Source: Pararhizobium qamdonense | Lineage (GTDB): Bacteria; Pseudomonadota; Alphaproteobacteria; Rhizobiales; Rhizobiaceae | DNA length: 64,000 nt | NCBI RefSeq assembly: GCF_029277445.1 | Contig: NZ_CP119566.1 | Coordinates: forward strand, 1,552,001 to 1,616,000 | Direction: 5' to 3' | In this document: positions 45,541 through 54,200 of the stretch, one piece after another | Layout: each line of letters begins with the position of its first letter | How positions within the stretch are numbered: the first letter of the stretch is position 1 | Position numbers and translations under genes: made by a program | Notes under the pieces: generated by a model | The model's database searches: none | Told to the model about the DNA's origin: nothing | Seen by the model: only the letters and a program-made list of their open reading frames with translations

Positions 45541-46809
45541 ATGATCGTTGAACCCCGCGCCTTCCTGACGAGCCTGTTTGAGGCTGCCGTCAAAGCCGCC
45601 GATCCCCTGGCGGCCATCCGCGCCCATCTGCCGGAAAAGCCCAAGGGGCGCACGATCGTTGTCGGTGCCGGAAAAGCGGCAAGCCAGATGGCGGCGGCGT
45701 TCGAAAGCCTGTGGGATGGACCTCTGGAAGGCGCAGTCGTTGCCCGCCATGGCCCGGTCGCCCCTTGCAAGCGCATCCGGGTGCTGCAATCGGCCCATCC
45801 GGTCCCGGACGAGGCCGGACTTGCAGGATCGGCGGCGTTGCTGGCGCTGGTTGAGGGGCTGACGCCGGACGATCTGGTGGTGGCTCTGATTTCGGGCGGC
45901 GGGTCCTCGCTTTTGCCCGCGCCGCCGGAAGGCTTGACCCTTACCGACGAAATCGCCGTCAACCGGGCGCTGCTTGCTTCCGGCGCGCCGATCTCGGCAA
46001 TGAACGTGGTGCGCAAGCATGTCTCCCGCATCAAGGGTGGACGGCTGGCCTTTGCCTGCGCCCCGGCGCGGGTGGTCAGCCTGATCGTATCGGATGTGCC
46101 CGGCGACAATCCCGCCTTCGTCGCCTCCGGGCCGACCATTCCCGATGTCTCCACGCCCGCCGATGCGCTTGCCGTCATCAGCCGTTACGGAATGACGCTG
46201 CCTGACAGTGTGATGCGGCATCTGCAATCGGAGCAGGCGGCAGCGCACGGGCCGGATCATCCCGCATTCGCCGGCCATGAGCATCATATTATTGCCTCTG
46301 CCAGCGTCTCGCTCGAAGCTGCGGCATCGCAGGCGCGGGCGCTTGGCGTCGAGGCCGTCATCCTGTCGGATGCGATCGAGGGCGAGGCCCGCGATATCGG
46401 CCGGATGCATGCGGCGATCGCGCGCGAGACGGCGCTGCGCAACCGGCCGTTTTCAAAGCCGGTGGTGATCCTGTCCGGCGGCGAAACAACGGTGACGATT
46501 TCGGGCGATGCCTATGGCAAGGGCGGCCGCAACAGCGAATTCCTACTGTCGCTTGCGCTGGATATCGACGGCCTTGACGGCGTGCATGCGCTGGCCGCCG
46601 ATACCGATGGCATTGACGGGTCCGAGGACAATGCCGGGGCTTTTGCCGATGGCGCGACCACGGCCCGCATGCGCGCTGCGGGCGCCGATCCGCGCGAGCA
46701 TCTCGCCCGCCACGATGCCTGGAGCGCATTTCATGCGAGCGGTGATCTCTTTTCGCCTGGCCCGACCGGCACCAATGTCAACGACCTCAGGGCTATGCTG
46801 ATTGCTTAA
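45541..46809 (+). CDS. Glycerate 2-kinase, MOFRL/TtuD type
   Basis: About 422 residues. The N-terminal domain has IVVGAGKAASQMAAAF, ALISGGGSSLLPAPPEGLTL and NVVRKHVSRIKGGRLA, and the C-terminal MOFRL domain has LSGGETTVTISG and GKGGRNSEFLLSLAL. It phosphorylates glycerate to 2-phosphoglycerate with ATP, feeding lower glycolysis. As the last gene of the operon it suggests that the imported compound is broken down through glycerate or hydroxypyruvate. An ATG at 45541 is chosen over a TTG three bases upstream. Confidence 0.9.
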   Translation: MIVEPRAFLTSLFEAAVKAADPLAAIRAHLPEKPKGRTIVVGAGKAASQMAAAFESLWDGPLEGAVVARHGPVAPCKRIRVLQSAHPVPDEAGLAGSAALLALVEGLTPDDLVVALISGGGSSLLPAPPEGLTLTDEIAVNRALLASGAPISAMNVVRKHVSRIKGGRLAFACAPARVVSLIVSDVPGDNPAFVASGPTIPDVSTPADALAVISRYGMTLPDSVMRHLQSEQAAAHGPDHPAFAGHEHHIIASASVSLEAAASQARALGVEAVILSDAIEGEARDIGRMHAAIARETALRNRPFSKPVVILSGGETTVTISGDAYGKGGRNSEFLLSLALDIDGLDGVHALAADTDGIDGSEDNAGAFADGATTARMRAAGADPREHLARHDAWSAFHASGDLFSPGPTGTNVNDLRAMLIA

Positions 46810-47095
46810 GACAGCGGCCAAAACCCGGCATGCGCGGCCATCCAGCCGCTGCAAAGCGGGTAACTGTGGATATTGTAGATATTGCGCATATGGGCTGGAA
46901 CAATTCCGGGAGGCATGCGTTGCCCGCCATCGAAGGTTCGAGATTCCGCACTGCGGGAGTTGCCGCCAGTCGTGAACTTCGTTCCTTCGGAGACGATGAA
47001 TGGACGTGAACGATGAAGGGGGCTTCTCAAACCAATATCGTTCCCCTATGCCGCGCTCCGCAGAACGCACATGATGTATGTACGGAAGTTTGAAA
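46810..47095. other. Intergenic region before the response regulator gene
   Basis: 286 bases with no supported gene. The stretch near 46860-46890 (GTGGATATTGTAGATATTGC) is AT-rich and could be a promoter, but no hexamer pair is convincing. No terminator hairpin with a T-tract follows the glycerate kinase gene. Confidence 0.4.
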
Positions 47096-47494
47096 ATGAG
47101 TTGCAAAATCCTGGTGGTCGAAGACGAAATATTCGTTGCCACCGAAATTGAGTATCTGGTCGCAGAACTTGGGCATAACCCGATCGGCATCGCTGCGGAC
47201 CGGGTATCGGCTTTCAACCTTGCGCCGTTCGCCGAGATCGCTCTGGTCGATCTCAATCTGCGCGATGGGCCGACAGGAACCGAGATCGGCCGCATGCTGG
47301 CCGAACAGCACGGGGTCACGGTGTTGTTCATGACTGCCAATCCGTCACAGCTTGCCGATGGCGTTCCGGGAACGGTTGGGGTGATTTCCAAGCCGGTTGG
47401 TGAAGACGACCTGCGCCAGGTGGTCAGCTATGCGGTCGCCAAGCGGAATTCGGTTGCAGCCGACGTGCCGCCGCGTTTGCGGGTCTTCCAGTAA
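47096..47494 (+). CDS. Single-domain response regulator (receiver only)
   Basis: 132 residues, one receiver domain. The acidic pair is in ILVVEDEIF, the phosphorylated Asp in IALVDLNLRDG, the conserved Thr in LFMTANPS and the Lys in VISKPVGED. No output domain is present. The ATG at 47096 has GGAAG seven bases upstream; the ATG at 47078 does not. It is convergent with the HWE kinase gene, and a GCGCGGC/GCCGCGC hairpin (47505-47524) covers the junction. Receivers of this kind are commonly partners of HWE kinases. Confidence 0.88.
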   Translation: MSCKILVVEDEIFVATEIEYLVAELGHNPIGIAADRVSAFNLAPFAEIALVDLNLRDGPTGTEIGRMLAEQHGVTVLFMTANPSQLADGVPGTVGVISKPVGEDDLRQVVSYAVAKRNSVAADVPPRLRVFQ

Positions 47495-47512
47495 ATCTTA
47501 TTCAGCGCGGCA

Positions 47513-49429
47513 TCATGGCCGCGCCGCAAGCTTGCTGCTGCGCGCGATCGAGGCCAGCGGCACCGTCACGTGGACGCGCACGCCGTCAGCGTCCCATTGA
47601 CGATGAAATTGTCCCCCGAGCTGCCCTTCGACGCTGATCCGCATCAGGCGCGACCCGAACCCTTCCTGGTCCGGCCGGCGCACGGCAATTTCATTGCCGC
47701 TTTCCTTCCATTCCAGCACGTAGTTTTCACCGTCGTGGCGGCCCGCAATGGCCAGGCGTCCGCCGGCATGGGACAAGGCGCCATATTTGGCGGAATTGGT
47801 CGCGAGTTCATGCAGAAGCAGCGCCAGCGGCGTGGCGGCGCTGTCGCCGATGACGGTGTCGTCGCCTGCAAAGGTGATCCGGCTCTCCATATCCTCCAGC
47901 CCATAGGGCTCAAGCAGCCGCTGTGTCAGGCCGAAGATGCTGGTTTCCAGATCCACCGGTCTCGACGTCCGGCTGTGCGGGCGGACGAAATCATGGGCGC
48001 GGCCCATCGCCTCGATGCGCTTGCGCAGGAGGTCGGCAAAGCCGCGCGATTCAGGCGCTGAGCGGGCGGACAGGCTGATGATACCGCTCAAAACCGAAAA
48101 GATGTTCTTGATGCGGTGGCTGAGTTCGTGCGCGACGATCTCGCGTTCGGCCTGAACCATCTTGGTGTCGTGAATATCCGTGCAGGTGCCGTACCAGCGG
48201 ATGATCTCGCCGCTGTCATCGCGAATGGGCAATGCGCGTCCGAGCACCCAGCGGTAGACGCCGCTGTGATGGCGCAGGCGGTATTCCACCTGATATGCCT
48301 CTCCCGTCTGCAACGACTGGCGCCAGGTGGCCCAGGCGCGTTCGCGGTCCTCCTCGTGGAACATGCCATTCCAGCCCTCGCCATCGGTCGATCCCTCCGG
48401 AACGCCGGTGAATTCGTACCAGCGGGCATTGTAATAGTCGTGAAAACCATCCGGAAGCGTCGACCAGACCATCTGCGGCATGGCATCGGCAAGGGTGCGA
48501 AAGCCGATTTCAGAGCGGGCATGCGCCTCAAGCGCTTCCTTTTGGGCGGTGATATCGACGGAGACGCCGGGAAACCGGATGCATGTACCGTGTTCGTCGA
48601 TCAGCGGCTGGCCTTCGGCAAGCACCCATTTGATGCTGCCGTCCTCTTGAACGAGGCGGTATTCCTTTGAAAAGCGCCCGCCGGTTTGCATGGCGTTTTG
48701 CATGGCTCTGCCGACCTGTTGGACATCGTCGGGATGGATCGTGCGGATGAAGTCCGCAATCGGGGCGCCATGGCGCGCGACCTTGGGATCGACGCGGTAG
48801 AGTTGCGCGAACTTTTCGTCGGAATAGACACGATCTTCCGGAACATGCCAGTCCCAGGTACCGACAACGGCGGAGCTGCCAAGCGCCAGCGAAAGCTGTT
48901 CGCGGCTGTGGGCCAGTTCCTGTTCGGCAGTCACACGCTTGGTCGTCTCGATGACCAGGGCGAGGACTGCAACGGTGGTGCCGTCATCATTCAGGATCGG
49001 GCTATAGTCGAGATCGAGCCAGACGTTTTCCGCCATGCCGTTGCGATGGAACGTAAACTCCTGGTCCTCAAAGGACAGGCTCTCGCCGGCAAACACGCGA
49101 CCGATAATATCGGCGTTGAAGTCCGCCACCTCCGGCCATGCGGAAAGGACCGATGCGCCGAAACAATCCGGGTGGCGGCCGCCGGCGATGGCGATATAGC
49201 CGTCATTGTAGAGCATGATGCCGTCGCGCCCGGCCAGCAGCGCCATGGGGATCGGCGATGCCAGCAGCATCCGGCAGGCAGCCTTCAGTGCGTCAGGCCA
49301 GCCGTCGAGGGCCCCAAGACTTGTCGTCGCCCAATTCAAGCCATTGAACCGGCGCAGCATCTCGCTGGCGGCAAGTTTGGCTGGGATCTTTCCCCCTGAT
49401 CGGGAAAACAAAGACGACTGACTATCCAT
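47513..49429 (-). CDS. Multi-PAS sensor histidine kinase, HWE type
   Basis: 638 residues. Three PAS-like sensor domains are visible: residues about 55-165 (with VWLDLDYSPILND), 180-295 (with EYRLVQEDGSIKWVL) and 305-425 (with VEYRLRHHSGVYRWVLG). The dimerisation segment has the phosphorylated histidine H438 in HELSHRIKN. The ATPase domain has HELATNSAKYG at 539-549 and W-x-E at 573-575, the features that define HWE kinases. No membrane helix is seen, so it is a soluble sensor of light, redox state or a ligand. There is no cysteine in a clear LOV motif. Confidence 0.9.
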   Translation of the reverse strand: MDSQSSLFSRSGGKIPAKLAASEMLRRFNGLNWATTSLGALDGWPDALKAACRMLLASPIPMALLAGRDGIMLYNDGYIAIAGGRHPDCFGASVLSAWPEVADFNADIIGRVFAGESLSFEDQEFTFHRNGMAENVWLDLDYSPILNDDGTTVAVLALVIETTKRVTAEQELAHSREQLSLALGSSAVVGTWDWHVPEDRVYSDEKFAQLYRVDPKVARHGAPIADFIRTIHPDDVQQVGRAMQNAMQTGGRFSKEYRLVQEDGSIKWVLAEGQPLIDEHGTCIRFPGVSVDITAQKEALEAHARSEIGFRTLADAMPQMVWSTLPDGFHDYYNARWYEFTGVPEGSTDGEGWNGMFHEEDRERAWATWRQSLQTGEAYQVEYRLRHHSGVYRWVLGRALPIRDDSGEIIRWYGTCTDIHDTKMVQAEREIVAHELSHRIKNIFSVLSGIISLSARSAPESRGFADLLRKRIEAMGRAHDFVRPHSRTSRPVDLETSIFGLTQRLLEPYGLEDMESRITFAGDDTVIGDSAATPLALLLHELATNSAKYGALSHAGGRLAIAGRHDGENYVLEWKESGNEIAVRRPDQEGFGSRLMRISVEGQLGGQFHRQWDADGVRVHVTVPLASIARSSKLAARP

Positions 49430-49695
49430 GCGCTCTCAAATGCTCTGACGGGCAGCCCTCATCGGGCCTTAGCGAGAACCCGGCATATAGAGAGGGTTTG
49501 CCGGAAGTCATCCTTTGCACACGGTTTTTCTTCATCGGCACTTACCAAGGAGGAGCGAATATTCGCCCGGTCCGGACGGGTCAGAACGTTCAGCCGGCGT
49601 CCTTCTCTGGCTGCCCGTCCGGCTCTTTTTCGAGGCATCACACCGGAACAAATTCACCTTTTGTCCGTTCCTGCGATGTGGTGGAGGTAGCATTT

Positions 49696-50613
49696 ATGTT
49701 CATTCGGTTGGGTTACGAAATAGGCATCAGCTGCGATCAGCCGACCCCGATGATGACGTTTCTGTCGGTGGATCGCGCCAGGCGGCACGATATCGTCAGC
49801 GAGCGCGGACCGATTTCCGATCCTGTCGTCAAGATGGGTGAGGTGACCGATCCTTTCGGCAATGTCTGCATGCGCATGGTCGTTCCAGCCGGCGGGCTGC
49901 GTCTCAGCTATGATGCGGTAATCAAGGACAGTGGCCGGCCGGACCCGGTCAACCGCGCCGCACAGGCGGTGCCGGTCGAAAACCTGCCCGCCGAATGCCT
50001 TCCATATCTTTCCGCGAGCCGCTATTGCGAGACCGACCGTTTCGGCGCACTTGCTTGGCGTCTGTTCGGCGAAGTCGAACCGGGCTGGGCCCGTGTCCAG
50101 GCAATCTGCGATTATGTGCATCAGCGCCTGACCTTCAGCTATGGCTACACGGCAACGTTGCGCACCGCGATGGAAGCGCATGATGAGCGGTCTGGCGTAT
50201 GCCGCGATTATGCGCATCTTGCCGTGACGCTCTGCCGTGCGATGAATATGCCGGCGCGTTACGTCAACGGCTATATGGGCGATTTCAGCGAAACCGATAA
50301 TCCAGCCCCCATGGATTTCAACGCCTGGTTCGAAGTCTATCTCGATGATCGCTGGTATACGTTCGATGCCCGCCACAATGCCCCGCGCATCGGCCGGGTT
50401 GCGGTTGCGCGAGGCCGCGATGCTGCCGACATTCCGCTGATCCAGACATTCGGCAAGCATGAATTGACGACGTTCAAAGTGTGGACCTCAAAGGAAACGG
50501 ACAGTGCGCTGACCAAGAGGCATAGCCGGGCGGATGTGTCGCTTTTGACGCCGTGGTTCAGCGAACGCTGGTCCAAGCTCGTGCAGCAAAGGGAACTTGA
50601 GCGGGGGCATTGA
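49696..50613 (+). CDS. Transglutaminase-like family protein
   Basis: 305 residues. The N-terminal beta-rich part (about 1-100) is followed by the papain-like core. The probable nucleophile is C169 in ERSGVCRDYAHLAVTLCRAM. In the next conserved block, FNAWFEVYLDDRWYTFDARHN, asparagine (N209) occupies the place where many relatives have the catalytic histidine, and D224 is present. Relatives act as peptidases or are unstudied. The ATG at 49696 has GGAGG about eight bases upstream; the open frame before it matches nothing. The gene stands alone between the kinase and the small peptide gene. Confidence 0.85.
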   Translation: MFIRLGYEIGISCDQPTPMMTFLSVDRARRHDIVSERGPISDPVVKMGEVTDPFGNVCMRMVVPAGGLRLSYDAVIKDSGRPDPVNRAAQAVPVENLPAECLPYLSASRYCETDRFGALAWRLFGEVEPGWARVQAICDYVHQRLTFSYGYTATLRTAMEAHDERSGVCRDYAHLAVTLCRAMNMPARYVNGYMGDFSETDNPAPMDFNAWFEVYLDDRWYTFDARHNAPRIGRVAVARGRDAADIPLIQTFGKHELTTFKVWTSKETDSALTKRHSRADVSLLTPWFSERWSKLVQQRELERGH

Positions 50614-50618
50614 GAGTG

Positions 50619-50637
50619 ACCGGGTTTTTCGCCCGGT
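50619..50637 (+). terminator. Weak hairpin after the transglutaminase gene
   Basis: ACCGGG and CCCGGT pair around TTTTTCG, right after the stop codon. The T-run is in the loop and not after the stem, so termination is only weakly supported. Confidence 0.35.
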
Positions 50638-50787
50638 GAAAATCATGCTTCAGGTTGGTTTTTTCCTTAACCGCGCAAAAGGTAGAAAATAATCTCTATA
50701 AACTTGGTATAAAATAGCGGAGAAAAGTACCAGAAACAGTCGCCCTAAGGCTTCTGATAATCTGCAACAACTCAAGTGGAGGACATT

Positions 50788-50937
50788 ATGCAAGGTTCGA
50801 AACCAGTCATGCAGAAAAGTCCGGTGAGCTACAGCGTTCACCCGGCACCGCAGTTTTCCTGGACAATGGCCGCGCAGGCCACAGCCCTTGCCGCCGCCTT
50901 CCTGTTCGTGACAGCGCTGGTTTTTGGCGCGATTTGA
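50788..50937 (+). CDS. Small single-span membrane protein, 49 residues
   Basis: A 49-codon gene starting MQGSKPVMQKSPVSYSV and ending VTALVFGAI. GTGGAGG lies nine bases before the ATG, a strong ribosome site. The first 25 residues are polar and basic with several prolines; residues about 27-48 (AAQATALAAAFLFVTALVFG) form one hydrophobic helix. A TATAAA-rich stretch lies upstream near 50695-50715, and a hairpin followed by TTTT lies just downstream, so it looks like a complete one-gene unit. The protein was not matched to a known family. It may be a regulatory or stress-related membrane peptide. Confidence 0.7.
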   Translation: MQGSKPVMQKSPVSYSVHPAPQFSWTMAAQATALAAAFLFVTALVFGAI

Positions 50938-51413
50938 GCCGTCCAGTCAAAAACTAACATTTTCAGGCCCTTGCGTCCCTCCGGATGTAGGGGCCTTGCG
51001 TTTTCGGGGTACACGAGAAGATTTCCTGCACTGCGATCATGCGTGCTCTTCCTCTAAAAACCCATCCGTTCCAGCTGATTTGACCCCGTGGCGCAGATGC
51101 CGCAATCGACGGCGGTTGCGGACGGCCACATCATCCCCCTTGCCGTCAGTCTTGCGGATATCGTAGCCTTGCCGTCTGAGATCCGATCCTCCTTCGTGTG
51201 GGGAGTGTCAGAGCGAAGCGGTGGGAAGGGATGCCTGTTGTTTCAAAGGTGGGTCCTTCCGCAACCCTGCCCAGGAGGGGAGGGGGTTTTTACGGCGCCT
51301 GCAGCAACCGCTGCGGCGGCTCAAGCGAGTTTTCAGCGGCGAACGCTATCGCCAATCGATCCCGGTTGGCGCACTGAAAAACAGAAGACGATCTGACGGG
51401 AAGGACAAGAAAC
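50938..51413. other. Intergenic region before the aldehyde dehydrogenase gene
   Basis: A 476-base gap. It begins with the terminator of the small peptide gene. Beyond 51005 no gene is supported: the open frame at 51088-51396 has no family-like residues and no good ribosome site. The promoter of the aldehyde dehydrogenase gene should lie in the last 150 bases, but no clear hexamers were seen. Confidence 0.45.
50965..51004 (+). terminator. Terminator of the small peptide gene
   Basis: AGGCCC at 50965-50970 pairs with GGGCCT at 50991-50996, with an inner CCCT/AGGG pair in the loop. TTTT follows at 51001-51004 after a short GC spacer. Confidence 0.6.
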
Positions 51414-52847
51414 ATGCTCGACAAGCGCAAATTCTACATCAACGGCGAATGGGTCGCTCCCCTTGTGGCCAACGATCTTGAGGTTTTGAACCCGGCGACC
51501 GAAAAGCCGGTTGCGGTGATTTCCATGGGAAGTGCTGCGGATATCGACCGCGCCGTCGCCGCTGCCAAGACGGCTTTTGCGACCTACAGCCGCACGACGA
51601 CGGAAGAGCGGCTGGCCCTTCTGGAAAAGCTGCTTTCCATCTACAAGCGCCGCTACGAAGAGATGGCCCAGACCATCACGCTGGAGCTTGGCGCGCCGCT
51701 GTCCATGAGCCGCGAACAGCAGGCCGATGTCGGCGTTGGCCATCTCCAGGGCTTTATCGATGCGCTGAAGCGCCTGCACAGCCGCGAAGTGCTGCCCAAT
51801 GGCGATGTCATGCTGCGCGAGCCGATCGGCGTGTGCGGTCTGATCACGCCCTGGAACTGGCCGATCAACCAGATCGCGCTGAAGGTGGTGCCCGCCCTTG
51901 CGACGGGCTCGACCTGCGTGCTGAAGCCATCGGAATTCACGCCGCTGAACGCGTTGCTCTATGCCGAAATGGTGCATGAGGCCGGCTTTCCGGCCGGCAC
52001 GTTCAACCTCGTCAACGGCGATGGCCCGAATGTCGGGGCCGCACTCTCCAAACACAAGGACGTCGATATGATGTCGTTCACGGGCTCGACCCGCGCAGGC
52101 ATCGCCGTCAGCAAGGACGCTGCCGAAACGGTCAAGCGCGTGACGCTGGAGCTTGGCGGCAAGTCGCCCAACATCGTCTTCGAAGATGCCGATCTTGAAG
52201 ACCGGGTTTCCGGCAGCGTGCTGGAATGCTTCAACAATTCCGGCCAGTCCTGCGATGCGCCAACGCGTCTCCTGGTGCAGAAGTCGGTCTATGACAAGGC
52301 CGTCGAGATCGCCACGCGGGTGGGACGCGAGGCGAAAGTCGGCAATCCCGCCGAGGAAGGCAGCCATATCGGGCCGCTGGTCAGCGATGTCCAGTTCGGC
52401 CGGGTGCAGGCCCTGATCGAGGCTGGCATTGCCGAAGGTGCGCGTGTTCTCGTCGGCGGTGCCGGCAAGCCGGACGGTTTTGAGACCGGCTATTTCGTCA
52501 AGCCGACGATCTTTGCCGATGTCAACAATACCATGCGCATTGCCCGCGAAGAGGTGTTCGGTCCGGTGCTTGCCATCATGCCGTTCGATACCGAAGAGGA
52601 AGCGATCGAGATCGCCAACGACACCAATTATGGCCTTGCGGCCTACGTCCAGACCGGTGATCCCAAGCGCGCCGAACGCGTTGCCGCACGGCTTCGCGCC
52701 GGCATGGTCCATATCAACGGCGGGCCGCATCGCTATGGCAGCCCGTTTGGCGGCTACAAGCAATCCGGCAATGGCCGCGAAGGCGGCCGTTTCGGGCTCG
52801 AGGATTTCCTCGAAGTGAAGACTGTTCACCGGCCTGACGCCGCCTGA
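51414..52847 (+). CDS. NAD(P)-dependent aldehyde dehydrogenase
   Basis: 477 residues. The usual motifs are present: ITPWNWPINQIALKVVPALA, the base glutamate in LELGGK (E246) and the nucleophile C280 in NSGQSCDAPTRLLV. The second half has EEVFGPVLAIMPFD and GGPHRYGSPFGGYKQSGNGR. The ribosome site GGAAGGAC precedes the ATG. It is a different paralogue from the one at 33.6 kb, with only general similarity. It has no close operon partner; the DMT exporter gene is about 390 bases downstream with a repeat between. Confidence 0.92.
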   Translation: MLDKRKFYINGEWVAPLVANDLEVLNPATEKPVAVISMGSAADIDRAVAAAKTAFATYSRTTTEERLALLEKLLSIYKRRYEEMAQTITLELGAPLSMSREQQADVGVGHLQGFIDALKRLHSREVLPNGDVMLREPIGVCGLITPWNWPINQIALKVVPALATGSTCVLKPSEFTPLNALLYAEMVHEAGFPAGTFNLVNGDGPNVGAALSKHKDVDMMSFTGSTRAGIAVSKDAAETVKRVTLELGGKSPNIVFEDADLEDRVSGSVLECFNNSGQSCDAPTRLLVQKSVYDKAVEIATRVGREAKVGNPAEEGSHIGPLVSDVQFGRVQALIEAGIAEGARVLVGGAGKPDGFETGYFVKPTIFADVNNTMRIAREEVFGPVLAIMPFDTEEEAIEIANDTNYGLAAYVQTGDPKRAERVAARLRAGMVHINGGPHRYGSPFGGYKQSGNGREGGRFGLEDFLEVKTVHRPDAA

Positions 52848-53236
52848 TGATTGGCTGAGTTAACTTTTGCTGCGACCCCATTTACCGTCATCCTCGCCCT
52901 CGAGGCGAGGATCCAGAGTCGGACACTGAACCGAGCAAGAGAAAACTGACCCAGATGTCAGTCATCTCCGTGCTTGTCATGAAAACCGAGCTGGCCCCAA
53001 GTTTCTGGGTTGAGAGACTTTCTGACCCGACAGACATCGGGTGGCTGGATCCTCGCCTCAAGGGCGAGGATGACGGGGTGTGTGAAGGGCGAAGATGACG
53101 GGTGGGTGATATGCCCGCAGGCACGTGCTTGCGGGCATTGGTTCACGAACTCTCATCATCCCATCAGGAGAAGTCGCTGTTTCCCGGCGGGGCGTTCTGA
53201 TACCTGCAGAGCGTTATCGCGCCGGCGGATTGCGCC
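52848..53236. other. Intergenic region with an inverted repeat pair
   Basis: 389 bases without a supported gene. Most of it is taken up by the repeat pair at 52885-53076; a third, partial copy of its end (GAAGATGACGGG) follows near 53090. The exporter promoter should lie after 53100. Confidence 0.5.
52885..53076. repeat. Long-range inverted repeat, type C
   Basis: The segment 52885-52915 (beginning CCGTCATCCTCGCCC) is repeated in inverted form at 53046-53076 (ending GGGCGAGGATGACGG), with about 130 bases between. Each arm can itself fold, because it contains CCTCG..CGAGG. It differs from types A and B and may be a further intergenic repeat family. Confidence 0.75.
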
Positions 53237-54169
53237 GTGCCAGACCTATGGACAGCGCCCGTGTCAGAGACCGTACTTCCCTCACCATCGAAACCGGCCT
53301 CGTCATCGGCCAACCGGCTTGCGCTGATCGCCCTGTTGATTGGCGGTGCTGCGATCGGCGGTTCGCCCATTTTCGTGCGGCTGTCGGAAGTCGGGCCGAT
53401 GGCAACGGCATTCTGGCGGGTGGCGCTGGCGCTTCTGCCGCTCGTCATCTGGTCGAAAACGGCGGGGCATACCGTCACCGATCAGCGGCCGGCGGGATTT
53501 ACCGATTACGGCCTGCTGGTGCTGCCCGGCATCTTCCTTGCCGTCGATCTCGCGGCCTGGCATCTGGCACTGCACATGACCTCGGTTGCCAACGCGACCC
53601 TGCTTGCCAATCTGGCGCCGATCTTCGTGACGCTTGGCTCATGGCTGTTGTTTCGCGCCCGTGTCAGCGGCGTGTTCATTGCCGGCCTTGCGACGGCGCT
53701 GGCGGGCGTCGTCATCCTGAAGGGCGGGCCAATGGCGCTGGGAGACGGCCAGCTGGCCGGCGATGCCACGGCGGCGCTGGCGGCGGTGTTTTACGCCGGC
53801 TACATCCTGTCGATCGGCCGGCTCCGCAGCCGCTTTTCCACCAACCGTATCATGATCTGGAGCACGGCATCGGCCGCGCTCTGCATGTTGCCGATCGCCT
53901 TCTTCTTCGAGGCGAGCTTCATGCCCACCTCTTTGTTCGGCTGGGCCATCCTGTTCGGGCTTGCCTTCATCAGCCATGCCGGCGGGCAGGGGCTGATCAT
54001 CTATGCGCTCGCTTTCCTGCCGCCGGCATTTTCGTCGCTGACGCTGCTGTTGCAGCCGGTCGTGGCGGCAATCCTCGCATGGCTGCTGCTCAGCGAACCC
54101 GTCGGCCTGATGCAGGCCATTGGCGGCGCGATCGTGCTGGCGGGCATCCTGATCGCCCGCCGCGGCTGA
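53237..54169 (+). CDS. DMT family transporter with two EamA domains
   Basis: About 310 residues with ten hydrophobic segments and two EamA repeats. IGGSPIFVRLSEVGPMATAF opens the first and AALAAVFYAGYILSIGRLRS the second. Such proteins export amino acids, metabolites or drugs across the inner membrane. The GTG at 53237 is used as the earliest plausible start; its ribosome site is weak, so the true start may be a little further in. It is convergent with the aminotransferase gene. Confidence 0.87.
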   Translation: MPDLWTAPVSETVLPSPSKPASSSANRLALIALLIGGAAIGGSPIFVRLSEVGPMATAFWRVALALLPLVIWSKTAGHTVTDQRPAGFTDYGLLVLPGIFLAVDLAAWHLALHMTSVANATLLANLAPIFVTLGSWLLFRARVSGVFIAGLATALAGVVILKGGPMALGDGQLAGDATAALAAVFYAGYILSIGRLRSRFSTNRIMIWSTASAALCMLPIAFFFEASFMPTSLFGWAILFGLAFISHAGGQGLIIYALAFLPPAFSSLTLLLQPVVAAILAWLLLSEPVGLMQAIGGAIVLAGILIARRG

Positions 54170-54200
54170 TGTTGCTTGACCTGGGGATCAGATTTCCTGA

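Noticed and set aside
43447..46410. Minus-strand open frame of about 987 codons opposite the second GMC and glycerate kinase genes
   Set aside because: It is a frame shadow of strongly supported plus-strand genes, and it runs through a palindromic repeat.
49498..49695. N-terminal extension of the transglutaminase-like gene
   Set aside because: The extra residues do not look like a domain or signal peptide, and the ATG at 49696 has a good ribosome site and a family-like start.
50650..50841. Minus-strand 63-codon frame over the small peptide gene
   Set aside because: It lies opposite a frame with a much better ribosome site and a coherent membrane helix, and it has no start signal of its own.
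51088..51396. Plus-strand open frame of about 102 codons before the aldehyde dehydrogenase gene
   Set aside because: No ribosome site, no family-like sequence, and low-complexity Ala and Gly stretches. It is treated as leader DNA.
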